Shown piece after piece: positions 6,131-12,299 of a DNA stretch of 12,337 bases. Origin of the DNA: an uncultured Eubacteriales bacterium (lineage in GTDB: Bacteria; Bacillota; Clostridia; Oscillospirales; Oscillospiraceae). The position numbers and the translations under genes were made by a program. The stretch covers positions 1-12,337 of the forward strand of contig USGS01000050.1 in the NCBI GenBank assembly GCA_900554275.1, given 5' to 3'. Positions within the stretch are counted from its first letter, which is position 1, and each line of letters starts with the position of its first letter. The notes below the pieces were generated by a model. That model saw only the letters and a program-made list of their open reading frames with translations. It made no database searches and had not been told where the DNA came from.

Positions 6131-9100
6131 TTACTTGATGTGCAGTTCCTTGGCCATGTCGTTGAGGTTGATGGTCAGAATACGGCTCACGCCCTTTTCC
6201 TGCATGGTCACGCCGTACAGCACATCCGCCTCCTCCATCGTGCCCCGCCGGTGGGTGATGACGATGAACTGGGTCTTGCCCGCGATGCGCCGCATATACC
6301 GGGCGTACCGCACCACGTTGGCCTCGTCCAGCGCCGCCTCGATCTCGTCCATAACGCAGAACGGCGTGGGGTGTACCTTCAGAATGGAGAAGTACAGCGC
6401 GATGGCCACAAAGGCCTTCTCGCCGCCGGACAGCAGCGTGATGGTCTTCAGCTGCTTGCCCGGGGGCTGCACCTTGATCTCGATGCCGCAGTTGAGGATG
6501 TCGCTCTCGTCCTCCAGCTCCAGCCGGGCCTTACCGCCGCCGAACAGCTCCAGAAACGTCTCCTGAAAGCTCTCATTCAGCAGCCTGAACTGCTCGGCGA
6601 AAATGGTGGTCATCTGCCCGGTGATCTGGTCGATGATGCCGGTCAGCTCCTCCTTGGCCTGCTCCACATCGCTGCGCTGGTCGGACAGATATGTATACCG
6701 GGTGTTCACCCGCTCGAATTCGTCGATAGCGCCGATGTTGGGCGTACCCAGTCCCTTGATCTCCCGGTTCAGCTCCGCGATGCGCCGGGTGGCCTTGGCC
6801 ACGCTCTCCAGCTCCACCCGCTGCTCCTGAGCGTCGCTGTGGCTCAGCTCGTACCGCTCCCACAGCTTGTCCAGGATCTGGCTCTCCTCCATGGCGCTGC
6901 TCTCCAGCTTCTGCTGCAGCTTGCTGTGAGCCTGCATGGCATCCAGCAGCATGTCGTTGCACTGGCGGCTGTCCCGGCTGTGCTGCTCTCTCTGCTGTTC
7001 CAGCTGCAATTTTGCCTGTGCCAGCTCCTCCAGCTTCTGCCGCAGCGATGCTGCCTGGCCGTTGAAGCCGTCCAGCTTCTCCTGATGGCCGGCCATGTCA
7101 CGCTCCGCCTGCTGCCGCGTCTGCCGGTACTGCTGGGCCAGCCGGTCTCTCTGCTCCCGGTCGGACACCATGTCCGCCTGCACCCGGCGCAGCTCCTCGG
7201 CGCTGCGCAGCGCGCCGTCCTTCTCAGCGCTCAGCGCCGCCTGATCGGCCCGCTTTTTGCTGATGGTCTCCGCCAGCCGGTCGGTGGCGTCGTTCAGATC
7301 CGTCTGCCCGGACAGCTTCTCCTGGGCCTGCTGCCGCAGCGCGGCGGCCCGGCTCTCCGCCTTGTCGATGGTCTCCTGCACCCCGGCCGCTTTTTTATTG
7401 TTTTCAAGCGTTTGCCGCTCCAAAGCGGCCAACTCCTGCTCCATGGTCTCGCAGCTCAGGCGCAGGCTCTCCGTCAGCACATCGTAATGGTCCTGCCGGC
7501 CCTGCAGGGTCAGCACATCGTCCTCCGCCTTGCGCTGCTGCTCCTGGGCTACCTGCAATTCGTACTCGGCCTTCTGCAGCTCCCGCTGCAATTCAGCAGC
7601 CCGCTCCGTGGCCGCCCGCAGCTTTTCATGCAGCGCGCCCTGCTGGCCGGACAGCCGTTCCAGCTCATTGGCCCGGGACAGCACGCCCGCCGACCGATTA
7701 ACCGAGCCGCCCGTCATAGAGCCGCCCCGGTTGATGACCTGCCCGTCCAGCGTCACGATGCGGAAGCCGTTGCGGAATTTCCGGGCCAGCGCAATGGCGC
7801 TGTCCATGTCCTCCATGACCACCGTGCGGCCCAGCAGGCTCTTGAAAATATTGTCGTACTGCTTGTCGTAGCGCACCAGCTCGCTGGCCACGCCCACAAA
7901 GCCGTATTCCCCGGCCACGTTCTCCCGCAGTACGTCGCCGCGGATGGCGGTCAGCGGCAGGAACGTGGCCCGTCCGCCGTCCCGCTGCTGCAGGAAGCGG
8001 ATAGCCGTCTTGGCGTCCTCCTCACGATCCACCACGATGTTCTGCAAGGCTGCGCCCAGCGCGATCTCCAGTGCCACGGCGTATTCCTTCTTCGTGGTCA
8101 TCAAACTGGCCACCGGCCCGTGAATGCCCCGCAGCGTATTTTTTTCCGCCGCCTGCATCACGGTTTTTACCGCCTTGGAGAAGCCCTCGTACTCCTTCTC
8201 CATCTCTGTCAGCATGCGGATGCGGTCGTCCAGCTTCCCCACATCCATAGTCAGCTGCAGCTTCTCCGCCGCCGCAGCCTCCGCCTTCTTTCGCCGCGCG
8301 TCCATACGCAGAGAATGACCCTGTATCACGTTCTGCACCGCCTGGGCCTCTTCCTTCGCCTCATGCAGTGCCCGTCTATTCTCTTTGGCCTCTTTCTCTC
8401 CACTCTCCAGTTTTTCCTGTGCAGCGGTCAATTCCTGCTCCACCGCCTCGCGGCGCTGGGCCGCCGCGTCCAGGCTTGCCATCAGTGCGGAAAGCTCGGC
8501 TCTGCCGTCGGCGGCCTCCGCCGTGGCCATGACCTCCTGTGCCCGCAGGGCATCCGCATCCTCCGCCGCGCCCCGGGCGTTCTCCGCCAGCGCCCGCACC
8601 TGACCCAGCAGCGCCTGCAGCTCCTGCTCCAGTGCTGCTGCCTGGCCGTCGATCTCCGCCACCCGGGCCATCTGCCCATTGATCTGGCTCTGCAAGCTGT
8701 TTCTTCTTACCTCAGCATCGGACAACTCCTGCTCCAGCCGGGTTAGCGATTCGTCGTTATGCCGGATGGTGGCCTGCAAAACGGCGATGGCGGCGCTCTC
8801 CTCACCGGCGGCGCTCTCCGCCGCAGTCAGCTTGCCCCGCAGGGCCTCGGCCTCCATGTCGTTCTGCTGGGCCTGCTCCGAGAATTTCTCGCTGAGGGCG
8901 TACACGTCGTCCAGCGCCCTCTGCGCCCGGTCGCACTCCTCCTTGGCCAGCGCCGCGTCGGACTCCAGCTTCAGCTTTGCCGTGCGGATATTCTGCAGCT
9001 GTTCCAGCCACACGGAGATTTCCAGAACGCGCAGCTCGTCACGGAGAATAAGGTACTTCTTCGCCGTCTCCGCCTGCTGGCGCAGAGGCTCGACCTGCAG

Positions 9101-9700
9101 CTCCAATTCCGCGATCTTATCGTTGATACGCACCAGGTTTTCCTCGGTGCGCTCCAGCTTCCGCTCCGTCTCCTCCTTGCGGTGACGGTATTTGCTGATG
9201 CCGGCGGCCTCCTCGAAGATCTCCCGGCGCTCGCCGCTCTTGACGGACAGGATCTCGTCAATTTTGCCCTGGCCGATGATGGAGTAGCCCTCCCGGCCCA
9301 TGCCGGTGTCCATGAACAGCTCGTTCACATCCTTGAGCCGGACGGACTGCTTGTTGATGTAGTACTCCGACTCGCCGCTGCGGTAATAGCGCCGGGTGAC
9401 GGCCACCTCCGCCTCCTCCCGGGAGGGGAAGATATGCTCCGTGTTGTCGATAACCAGCGTCACCTGGGCAAAGCCCATCTGATTGCGCTTTTCCGTGCCG
9501 CCGAAGATCACGTCCTCCATCTTCGCGCCACGGAGCTGGCGGCTGTTCTGCTCGCCCATGACCCAGCGGATGGCATCGGAAATATTGGACTTTCCCGAGC
9601 CGTTCGGGCCGACGATGGCGGTGATGTCCTCACCGAAATTCAGCACCGTTTTATCGGGAAAAGACTTGAAACCCTGAATTTCCAAGGCTTTTAGGTACAA
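6131..9700 (-). CDS. smc: Chromosome segregation ATPase Smc
   Basis: Condensin subunit that works as a dimer with ScpA/ScpB to extrude DNA loops and separate sister chromosomes. It has 1189 residues from the chosen start. Order: Walker A GPNGSGKSN (31-39), R-loop region SRQLRGAKMEDVIFGG, Q-loop region GQGKIDEIL, a long coiled coil, hinge at about 520-665 (GIHGPVASL to GGSMTGGS), a return coil, signature LSGGEKAF (about 1088-1095), Walker B FCVMDEIEAALDEAN (about 1112-1126) and the H-loop ITHRR. I chose the TTG at 9700: a perfect SD (GAGGTG) sits 6 nt before it, and it yields MYLKALEIQGFKSF, matching the usual Smc N-terminus. The ATG at 9718 gives six extra residues but has no SD. It is first in its operon; the usual upstream rnc is not here. 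Confidence 0.97.
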   Translation of the reverse strand: MYLKALEIQGFKSFPDKTVLNFGEDITAIVGPNGSGKSNISDAIRWVMGEQNSRQLRGAKMEDVIFGGTEKRNQMGFAQVTLVIDNTEHIFPSREEAEVAVTRRYYRSGESEYYINKQSVRLKDVNELFMDTGMGREGYSIIGQGKIDEILSVKSGERREIFEEAAGISKYRHRKEETERKLERTEENLVRINDKIAELELQVEPLRQQAETAKKYLILRDELRVLEISVWLEQLQNIRTAKLKLESDAALAKEECDRAQRALDDVYALSEKFSEQAQQNDMEAEALRGKLTAAESAAGEESAAIAVLQATIRHNDESLTRLEQELSDAEVRRNSLQSQINGQMARVAEIDGQAAALEQELQALLGQVRALAENARGAAEDADALRAQEVMATAEAADGRAELSALMASLDAAAQRREAVEQELTAAQEKLESGEKEAKENRRALHEAKEEAQAVQNVIQGHSLRMDARRKKAEAAAAEKLQLTMDVGKLDDRIRMLTEMEKEYEGFSKAVKTVMQAAEKNTLRGIHGPVASLMTTKKEYAVALEIALGAALQNIVVDREEDAKTAIRFLQQRDGGRATFLPLTAIRGDVLRENVAGEYGFVGVASELVRYDKQYDNIFKSLLGRTVVMEDMDSAIALARKFRNGFRIVTLDGQVINRGGSMTGGSVNRSAGVLSRANELERLSGQQGALHEKLRAATERAAELQRELQKAEYELQVAQEQQRKAEDDVLTLQGRQDHYDVLTESLRLSCETMEQELAALERQTLENNKKAAGVQETIDKAESRAAALRQQAQEKLSGQTDLNDATDRLAETISKKRADQAALSAEKDGALRSAEELRRVQADMVSDREQRDRLAQQYRQTRQQAERDMAGHQEKLDGFNGQAASLRQKLEELAQAKLQLEQQREQHSRDSRQCNDMLLDAMQAHSKLQQKLESSAMEESQILDKLWERYELSHSDAQEQRVELESVAKATRRIAELNREIKGLGTPNIGAIDEFERVNTRYTYLSDQRSDVEQAKEELTGIIDQITGQMTTIFAEQFRLLNESFQETFLELFGGGKARLELEDESDILNCGIEIKVQPPGKQLKTITLLSGGEKAFVAIALYFSILKVHPTPFCVMDEIEAALDEANVVRYARYMRRIAGKTQFIVITHRRGTMEEADVLYGVTMQEKGVSRILTINLNDMAKELHIK

Positions 9701-9706
9701 TTTCTT

Positions 9707-9712
9707 CACCTC
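9707..9712 (-). promoter_or_regulatory. Shine-Dalgarno site that decides the smc start
   Basis: GAGGTG on the minus strand is a six-base match to the anti-SD complement and lies 6 nt before TTG at 9700. The in-frame ATG at 9718 lies upstream of this site and is preceded by TAAAGTATGCCATC, which holds no SD. Confidence 0.7.
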
Positions 9713-9740
9713 ATTCATGATGGCATACTTTAACTAAGTA

Positions 9741-9769
9741 AGTATACTATGAAACGGCGGCGTTTTCAA
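9741..9769 (-). promoter_or_regulatory. Vegetative promoter of the smc-rsfS operon
   Basis: TTGAAA at 9769-9764, a 17-nt spacer, then TATACT at 9746-9741 on the minus strand: 5/6 matches to each housekeeping hexamer with ideal spacing. Transcription would begin near 9734, leaving a leader of about 34 nt to the TTG start. It lies just downstream of the tepA terminator, so the operon is insulated from tepA. Confidence 0.85.
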
Positions 9770-9790
9770 GAAAAACGTATGGACAGGGGC

Positions 9791-9827
9791 AAAAAAAGCG
9801 GCAGGCGCGCCGCTGTGCGCCTGCCGC
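9791..9827 (-). terminator. Intrinsic terminator of tepA
   Basis: An 11-bp perfect GC stem (GCGGCAGGCGC with GCGCCTGCCGC, 8-nt loop) is followed by seven T on the minus strand, starting 4 bp past the tepA stop. It is a textbook Rho-independent terminator. Confidence 0.95.
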
Positions 9828-9831
9828 CGGG

Positions 9832-10536
9832 TCATTTTTTGCTCTGTTTTCTCCCCTGCTCCGCCATTTCATACAGAGCCTCCAGCGCGTCGGAAAGCGA
9901 CCCCACCCGGTCGATAAGCCCCGCCTCCACCGCCTGTTTTCCGTACAGAACCGTGCCCACATCGTTGGCCATATCGCCGGAATCCAGCATCAATTTCCGG
10001 AACTTTTCAGAGGAGATACGGCTGTTTTTTGCTACAAAATCCACTATTCTCTCCTGTATCCGCTCAAAATAGCGGTACGTCTCCGGGGCTGCGATGACCG
10101 TGCCGGACATACGGACGGGATGGAGGGTCATGGAGGCGCTGGGGGCGATGAAGGTGGCCTTGCCGCAGACGGCCAGGGGCACGCCGATGGAGTGTCCGCC
10201 GCCCAGCACCAGCGTGACCACCGGCTTGGTCATGCCGGAGACAAGCTCCGCGATGGCCAGGCCGGCCTCGATGTCGCCGCCCACGGTGTTGAGAAGCAGC
10301 AGCAGGCCATCGAGCTGCTCCGACTGCTCCAGTGCCGCCAAAAGTGGTAAAATGTGCTCATACTTGGTGGTTTTCGTGTTTTCCGGCAGCGTTACGTGAC
10401 CCTCGATCTGGCCGATGATGGTAAGGGTATGGATGGTGGCGCGGCTGTTTTTTACCACGGTGCTGCCCATGTCCACGATGGGCTGGGCAGGGGCGGGCAG
10501 GTCGTTTTTCTCCGGGCGGGTGTGTTCCTCAGGCAT
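9832..10536 (-). CDS. tepA: TepA-like ClpP-family serine peptidase (translocation-enhancing protein)
   Basis: A 234-residue protein of the ClpP/crotonase fold, closest by eye to Firmicutes TepA (YmfB), reported to aid protein export and possibly act as a signal-peptide peptidase. The candidate nucleophile is S116 in LGGGHSIGVPLA (111-122), the histidine H139 in SASMTLHPVR, and the acidic residue probably D192, by spacing to AVEAGLID. NTVGGDIEAGLAIAE (83-97) matches the oxyanion-side strand of the ClpP fold. No transmembrane segment or signal peptide is evident. The start at 10536 is set by AAGGAGG (10553-10547). The frame extends 39 codons further up, but that part is AT-rich, lacks conserved sequence and would place this SD inside the gene. 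It is a single gene with its own terminator. Family is clear; substrate unknown. Confidence 0.9.
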   Translation of the reverse strand: MPEEHTRPEKNDLPAPAQPIVDMGSTVVKNSRATIHTLTIIGQIEGHVTLPENTKTTKYEHILPLLAALEQSEQLDGLLLLLNTVGGDIEAGLAIAELVSGMTKPVVTLVLGGGHSIGVPLAVCGKATFIAPSASMTLHPVRMSGTVIAAPETYRYFERIQERIVDFVAKNSRISSEKFRKLMLDSGDMANDVGTVLYGKQAVEAGLIDRVGSLSDALEALYEMAEQGRKQSKK

Positions 10537-10778
10537 GGATGCAGTCCCTCCTTGCAGGTGTGTGATTTTTGAAATATCGTAAATTAGCGGTGTGTCGTTA
10601 GGCTTTTGGCGGAAAAAAAGTGGAATTTCTTTGAAAAAGCCTTGAAAAGACATGGAAAAATTTTGAAAAACCTTGTATGCAGGTTGAAGAATATTTTAAT
10701 ATTTTTGGAAATAGTGTGGGTTTTGGGCGGTTTTGGCGAGGTATGGCGGAATTTCGATAAGGGAGGACGGATCGCCAC
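10537..10778. other. AT-rich gap upstream of tepA with phased A-tracts
   Basis: No gene is supported here. The stretch is much more AT-rich than its surroundings. On the plus strand, A/T runs are centred near 10616, 10626, 10636, 10646, 10658 and 10668, about one helical turn apart, the classical pattern of intrinsically bent DNA. TTGAAAA-type units recur at 10631, 10642 and 10663, with a degenerate TGGAAAA unit at 10653. An AT palindrome (AATATTTTAATATT) lies near 10690-10703. The tepA SD is at 10553-10547. I could not fix a tepA promoter with confidence: CATACAAG and TACGAT on the minus strand are -10-like but lack a matching -35. The bend lies about 80-130 bp upstream of tepA. Confidence 0.5.
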
Positions 10779-10800
10779 GCCGGTGACGTCGGTCACCGGC
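10779..10800 (-). other. Perfect hairpin after sigG
   Basis: GCCGGTGAC and GTCACCGGC form a 9-bp stem with a 4-nt loop, about 20 bp past the sigG stop. No T-run follows on either strand, so it is not a standard intrinsic terminator. It could mark the sigG mRNA 3' end or be a protein-binding dyad. Confidence 0.4.
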
Positions 10801-10819
10801 TCGGCATGACGGAAGCGGG

Positions 10820-11590
10820 TCACATATTTTTCTTGATGGTGGAGATCGCGCCCTTTTCCAAACGGGACACCTGTGCCTGGGAGATGCCGATCTCGGTGGT
10901 CACCGCCTCCTGAGACTTGCCCTGGCAGAAGCGGAGGGCCAGGATGCTGCGCTGGCGCTGGTCCAGGCGGGCGATGGCGTCCTTGAGGGCAATGCGGTCC
11001 AGCCAATGCTCATCGGTGCAGCGGTCGTCCCGCACCTGATCCATGACGCAGAGGGCGTCGCTGCCGTCGGAATACACCGGCTCGTACAGGCTCACCGGGT
11101 CGCTGAGGGCATCCATGGAGAACACCACCTCCTCCCGGGGGATGGAGAGGTACTGGGCGATCTGCTCCACGGTGGGCTCGCGCTGGGTCTCGGCCAGCAG
11201 CGTCTCGCGGGCGCGGAGGACCTTGTAGGCCGTGTCGCGCATGCTGCGGCTGACACGGAGGGCGCTGTTGTCACGGAGGTAGCGGCGAATCTCGCCGATG
11301 ATCATGGGCACGCCGTAGGTGGAGAAGCGGACGGGCTGGGAGACATCGAAATTGTCGATGGCCTTCATGAGGCCGATGCAGCCCACCTGAAAGAGATCGT
11401 CGGCGCTCTCGCCCCGGCCTGCGAAGCGCTGGATGACGGACAGCACCAGGCGGAGGTTGCCGCAGATGAGCTGCTGGCGGGCGTCCTGATCGCCGTCCTT
11501 GGTACGGCGGAGAAGGGCCACCATTTCATCGTTTTTCAGAACGGGCAGCTTCGCCGTGTTGATGCCGCATATCTCCACCCTGCTGCGCAT
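10820..11590 (-). CDS. sigG: RNA polymerase sporulation sigma factor SigG
   Basis: Late forespore sigma factor that directs transcription after engulfment. The 256 residues are full length. The N-terminus RVEICGINTAKLPVLKN (4-20) is the sigma-G signature, a segment known in Bacillus to matter for inhibitor binding. Region 2 follows with NLRLVLSVIQRF (45-56), the core-binding DDLFQVGCIGLMKAIDNFD (64-82), the -10-melting FSTYGVPMIIGEIRRYLRD (89-107), and VSRSMRD. The region 4 helix-turn-helix is QEAVTTEIGISQAQVSRLEKGAI (227-249). The start has AGGTGG upstream and a forespore-type promoter lies close by. In Bacillus sigG follows spoIIGA-sigE; here the upstream neighbour is a divergent ylmC. The neighbouring ylmC, a sporulation gene, agrees with the call. 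Confidence 0.97.
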   Translation of the reverse strand: MRSRVEICGINTAKLPVLKNDEMVALLRRTKDGDQDARQQLICGNLRLVLSVIQRFAGRGESADDLFQVGCIGLMKAIDNFDVSQPVRFSTYGVPMIIGEIRRYLRDNSALRVSRSMRDTAYKVLRARETLLAETQREPTVEQIAQYLSIPREEVVFSMDALSDPVSLYEPVYSDGSDALCVMDQVRDDRCTDEHWLDRIALKDAIARLDQRQRSILALRFCQGKSQEAVTTEIGISQAQVSRLEKGAISTIKKNM

Positions 11591-11620
11591 AACGCCACCT
11601 GCCTTCTTTGTTGATAGTGG

Positions 11621-11650
11621 CAGTATCTCCCGGCGGCGGCGCGGTTATTC
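11621..11650 (-). promoter_or_regulatory. Candidate sigma-F/sigma-G forespore promoter of sigG
   Basis: On the minus strand GAATA (11650-11646) is followed by 15 nt and GGAGATACTG (11630-11621). The -10 fits the Bacillus sigma-F consensus GGNRANAHTR at every position. The -35 matches 4/5 of sigma-F GYWTA and all of sigma-G GMATR. Consensus strings are recalled from the Bacillus literature. Predicted transcription starts near 11614, about 24 nt before the ATG. This agrees with the known sigma-F start and sigma-G autoactivation of sigG. Confidence 0.65.
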
Positions 11651-11729
11651 CCGGCGGTGAAAAGCCCCGGTTTTCGACGGTATGGGACGGGCTGCGGCGG
11701 GCATAGACATAGGATGGGAGGGATGGAAA

Positions 11730-12017
11730 ATGCTGTGTCGGTTCACCTTGCTGCGGCGCAAGGAGGTCATCAATCTATGCGACGGATGCCGGCTGGGGTG
11801 CGTGGGCGATGTGGAGGTGCAGATCCCGGAGGGAACGGTGAAGGCGCTGATCGTGTTCGGGCCATGCCGGTTTTTCGGGCTGTTCGGGCGGGGAGAGGAT
11901 TTTTACATCCCGTGGGAGTGTGTGCAGAAGTTCGGGGACGACATCATATTGGTGGATAAGCCGTTTCAGCGGCGGGAGCCAGGGCCGCCGCCGAAGAGGA
12001 AGAAGGGGTGGTTTTAG
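11730..12017 (+). CDS. ylmC: YlmC/YmxH-family sporulation protein (PRC-barrel)
   Basis: A 95-residue PRC-barrel-like protein of the YlmC/YmxH family, found in spore formers; its biochemical role is not established. Family features: KEVINLCDGCRLGCVGDVEV (11-30), VKALIVFG (37-44), RFFGLFGRGEDFYIPWE (47-63) and GDDIILVD (69-76). The tail after 77 is proline-rich then basic. Six cysteines (3, 17, 20, 24, 46, 64) are many for this size. The ATG at 11730 is preceded by GGAGG with an 8-nt gap; the in-frame start at 11682 adds 16 unconserved residues. It is the only plus-strand gene and diverges from sigG. In B. subtilis ylmC also lies just downstream of sigG, so proximity is conserved though orientation is not. 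I saw no convincing promoter for it in the 139-bp gap. Confidence 0.9.
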   Translation: MLCRFTLLRRKEVINLCDGCRLGCVGDVEVQIPEGTVKALIVFGPCRFFGLFGRGEDFYIPWECVQKFGDDIILVDKPFQRREPGPPPKRKKGWF

Positions 12018-12138
12018 GTTTTTTTGTCTCCGTGTCTCCGACGGGTCACTTTTGCCAATAGCGGCAAAGGGACATTCCGCGCTGCGGCGCGGATCACTTT
12101 TGGCCCGGACGAGATTTTCCTTTCCGTTGCCTCCGGCG

Positions 12139-12172
12139 GGTTACTTTCTTTCCTTGGCGAAAGAAAGTAACC
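12139..12172. repeat. 14-bp perfect inverted repeat
   Basis: GGTTACTTTCTTTC pairs perfectly with GAAAGAAAGTAACC around a 6-nt loop (CTTGGC). No T-run follows on either strand, so it looks like part of a repeat element rather than a terminator. Confidence 0.75.
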
Positions 12173-12183
12173 AAAGAACGCCA

Positions 12184-12223
12184 TTTAAGAAAAGGGGGAT
12201 TTCGATTTCCCCCTTTTCTTAAA
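12184..12223. terminator. 16-bp inverted repeat, possible bidirectional terminator
   Basis: TTTAAGAAAAGGGGGA pairs perfectly with TCCCCCTTTTCTTAAA around an 8-nt loop. G-rich inner and A/T-rich outer pairs give a U-rich 3' arm on both strands, as in bidirectional terminators. It is the first structure after ylmC that could stop its transcript, though about 170 bp from the stop codon. Confidence 0.45.
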
Positions 12224-12244
12224 AATCTTTTTCCCTTGAAGCGA

Positions 12245-12278
12245 CCAAAAGGGAGGGGTTGCGACCCCTCCCCTTTGG
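12245..12278. repeat. 15-position inverted repeat with one mismatch
   Basis: CCAAAAGGGAGGGGT pairs with ACCCCTCCCCTTTGG around a TGCG loop, with a single A-C mismatch. It belongs to the hairpin cluster. Confidence 0.65.
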
Positions 12279-12299
12279 AAACCCCACCCGGTGGTTTGT

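Noticed and set aside
6062..8746. 894-codon open frame on the plus strand opposite smc and the end of ftsY
   Set aside because: It is antisense to clearly conserved genes, its translation is Leu/Gln/His/Arg-rich low-complexity sequence with no recognisable domain, and such frames arise from GC-rich third codon positions on the other strand.
10537..10653. 39-codon N-terminal extension of tepA
   Set aside because: The strong SD at 10553-10547 points to the ATG at 10536. The extension is AT-rich, has a different composition and matches no family feature.
10671..10700. Sigma-E-like promoter for tepA (AAATATT ... CATACAAG on the minus strand)
   Set aside because: The gap between the two blocks is about 10 nt, too short for a sigma-E promoter, and the -10 has a mismatch at a conserved base.
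10690..10703. AT-rich palindrome considered as part of a replication origin or DnaA site
   Set aside because: No DnaA boxes (TTATCCACA-like) are seen nearby and no dnaA or dnaN gene is present.
10606..10809. Possible 67-residue basic/hydrophobic peptide on the plus strand between tepA and sigG
   Set aside because: TTG start, no SD, no recognised family, and its frame runs through the phased A-tracts and a hairpin. Low-complexity AT-rich sequence explains the Lys/Phe content.
11657..11959. 100-codon plus-strand frame overlapping ylmC in another frame
   Set aside because: The in-frame YlmC product matches its family end to end; this alternative frame has no recognisable feature.
11920..12222. 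100-codon plus-strand frame over the end of ylmC and the hairpin cluster
   Set aside because: It is out of frame with ylmC, and its second half is a translation of inverted repeats. Such frames are often annotated as hypothetical proteins in repeat elements, without support.
12139..12278. CRISPR array
   Set aside because: The repeats are inverted and of unequal length, with no evenly spaced direct repeats and unique spacers, and no cas genes are present.
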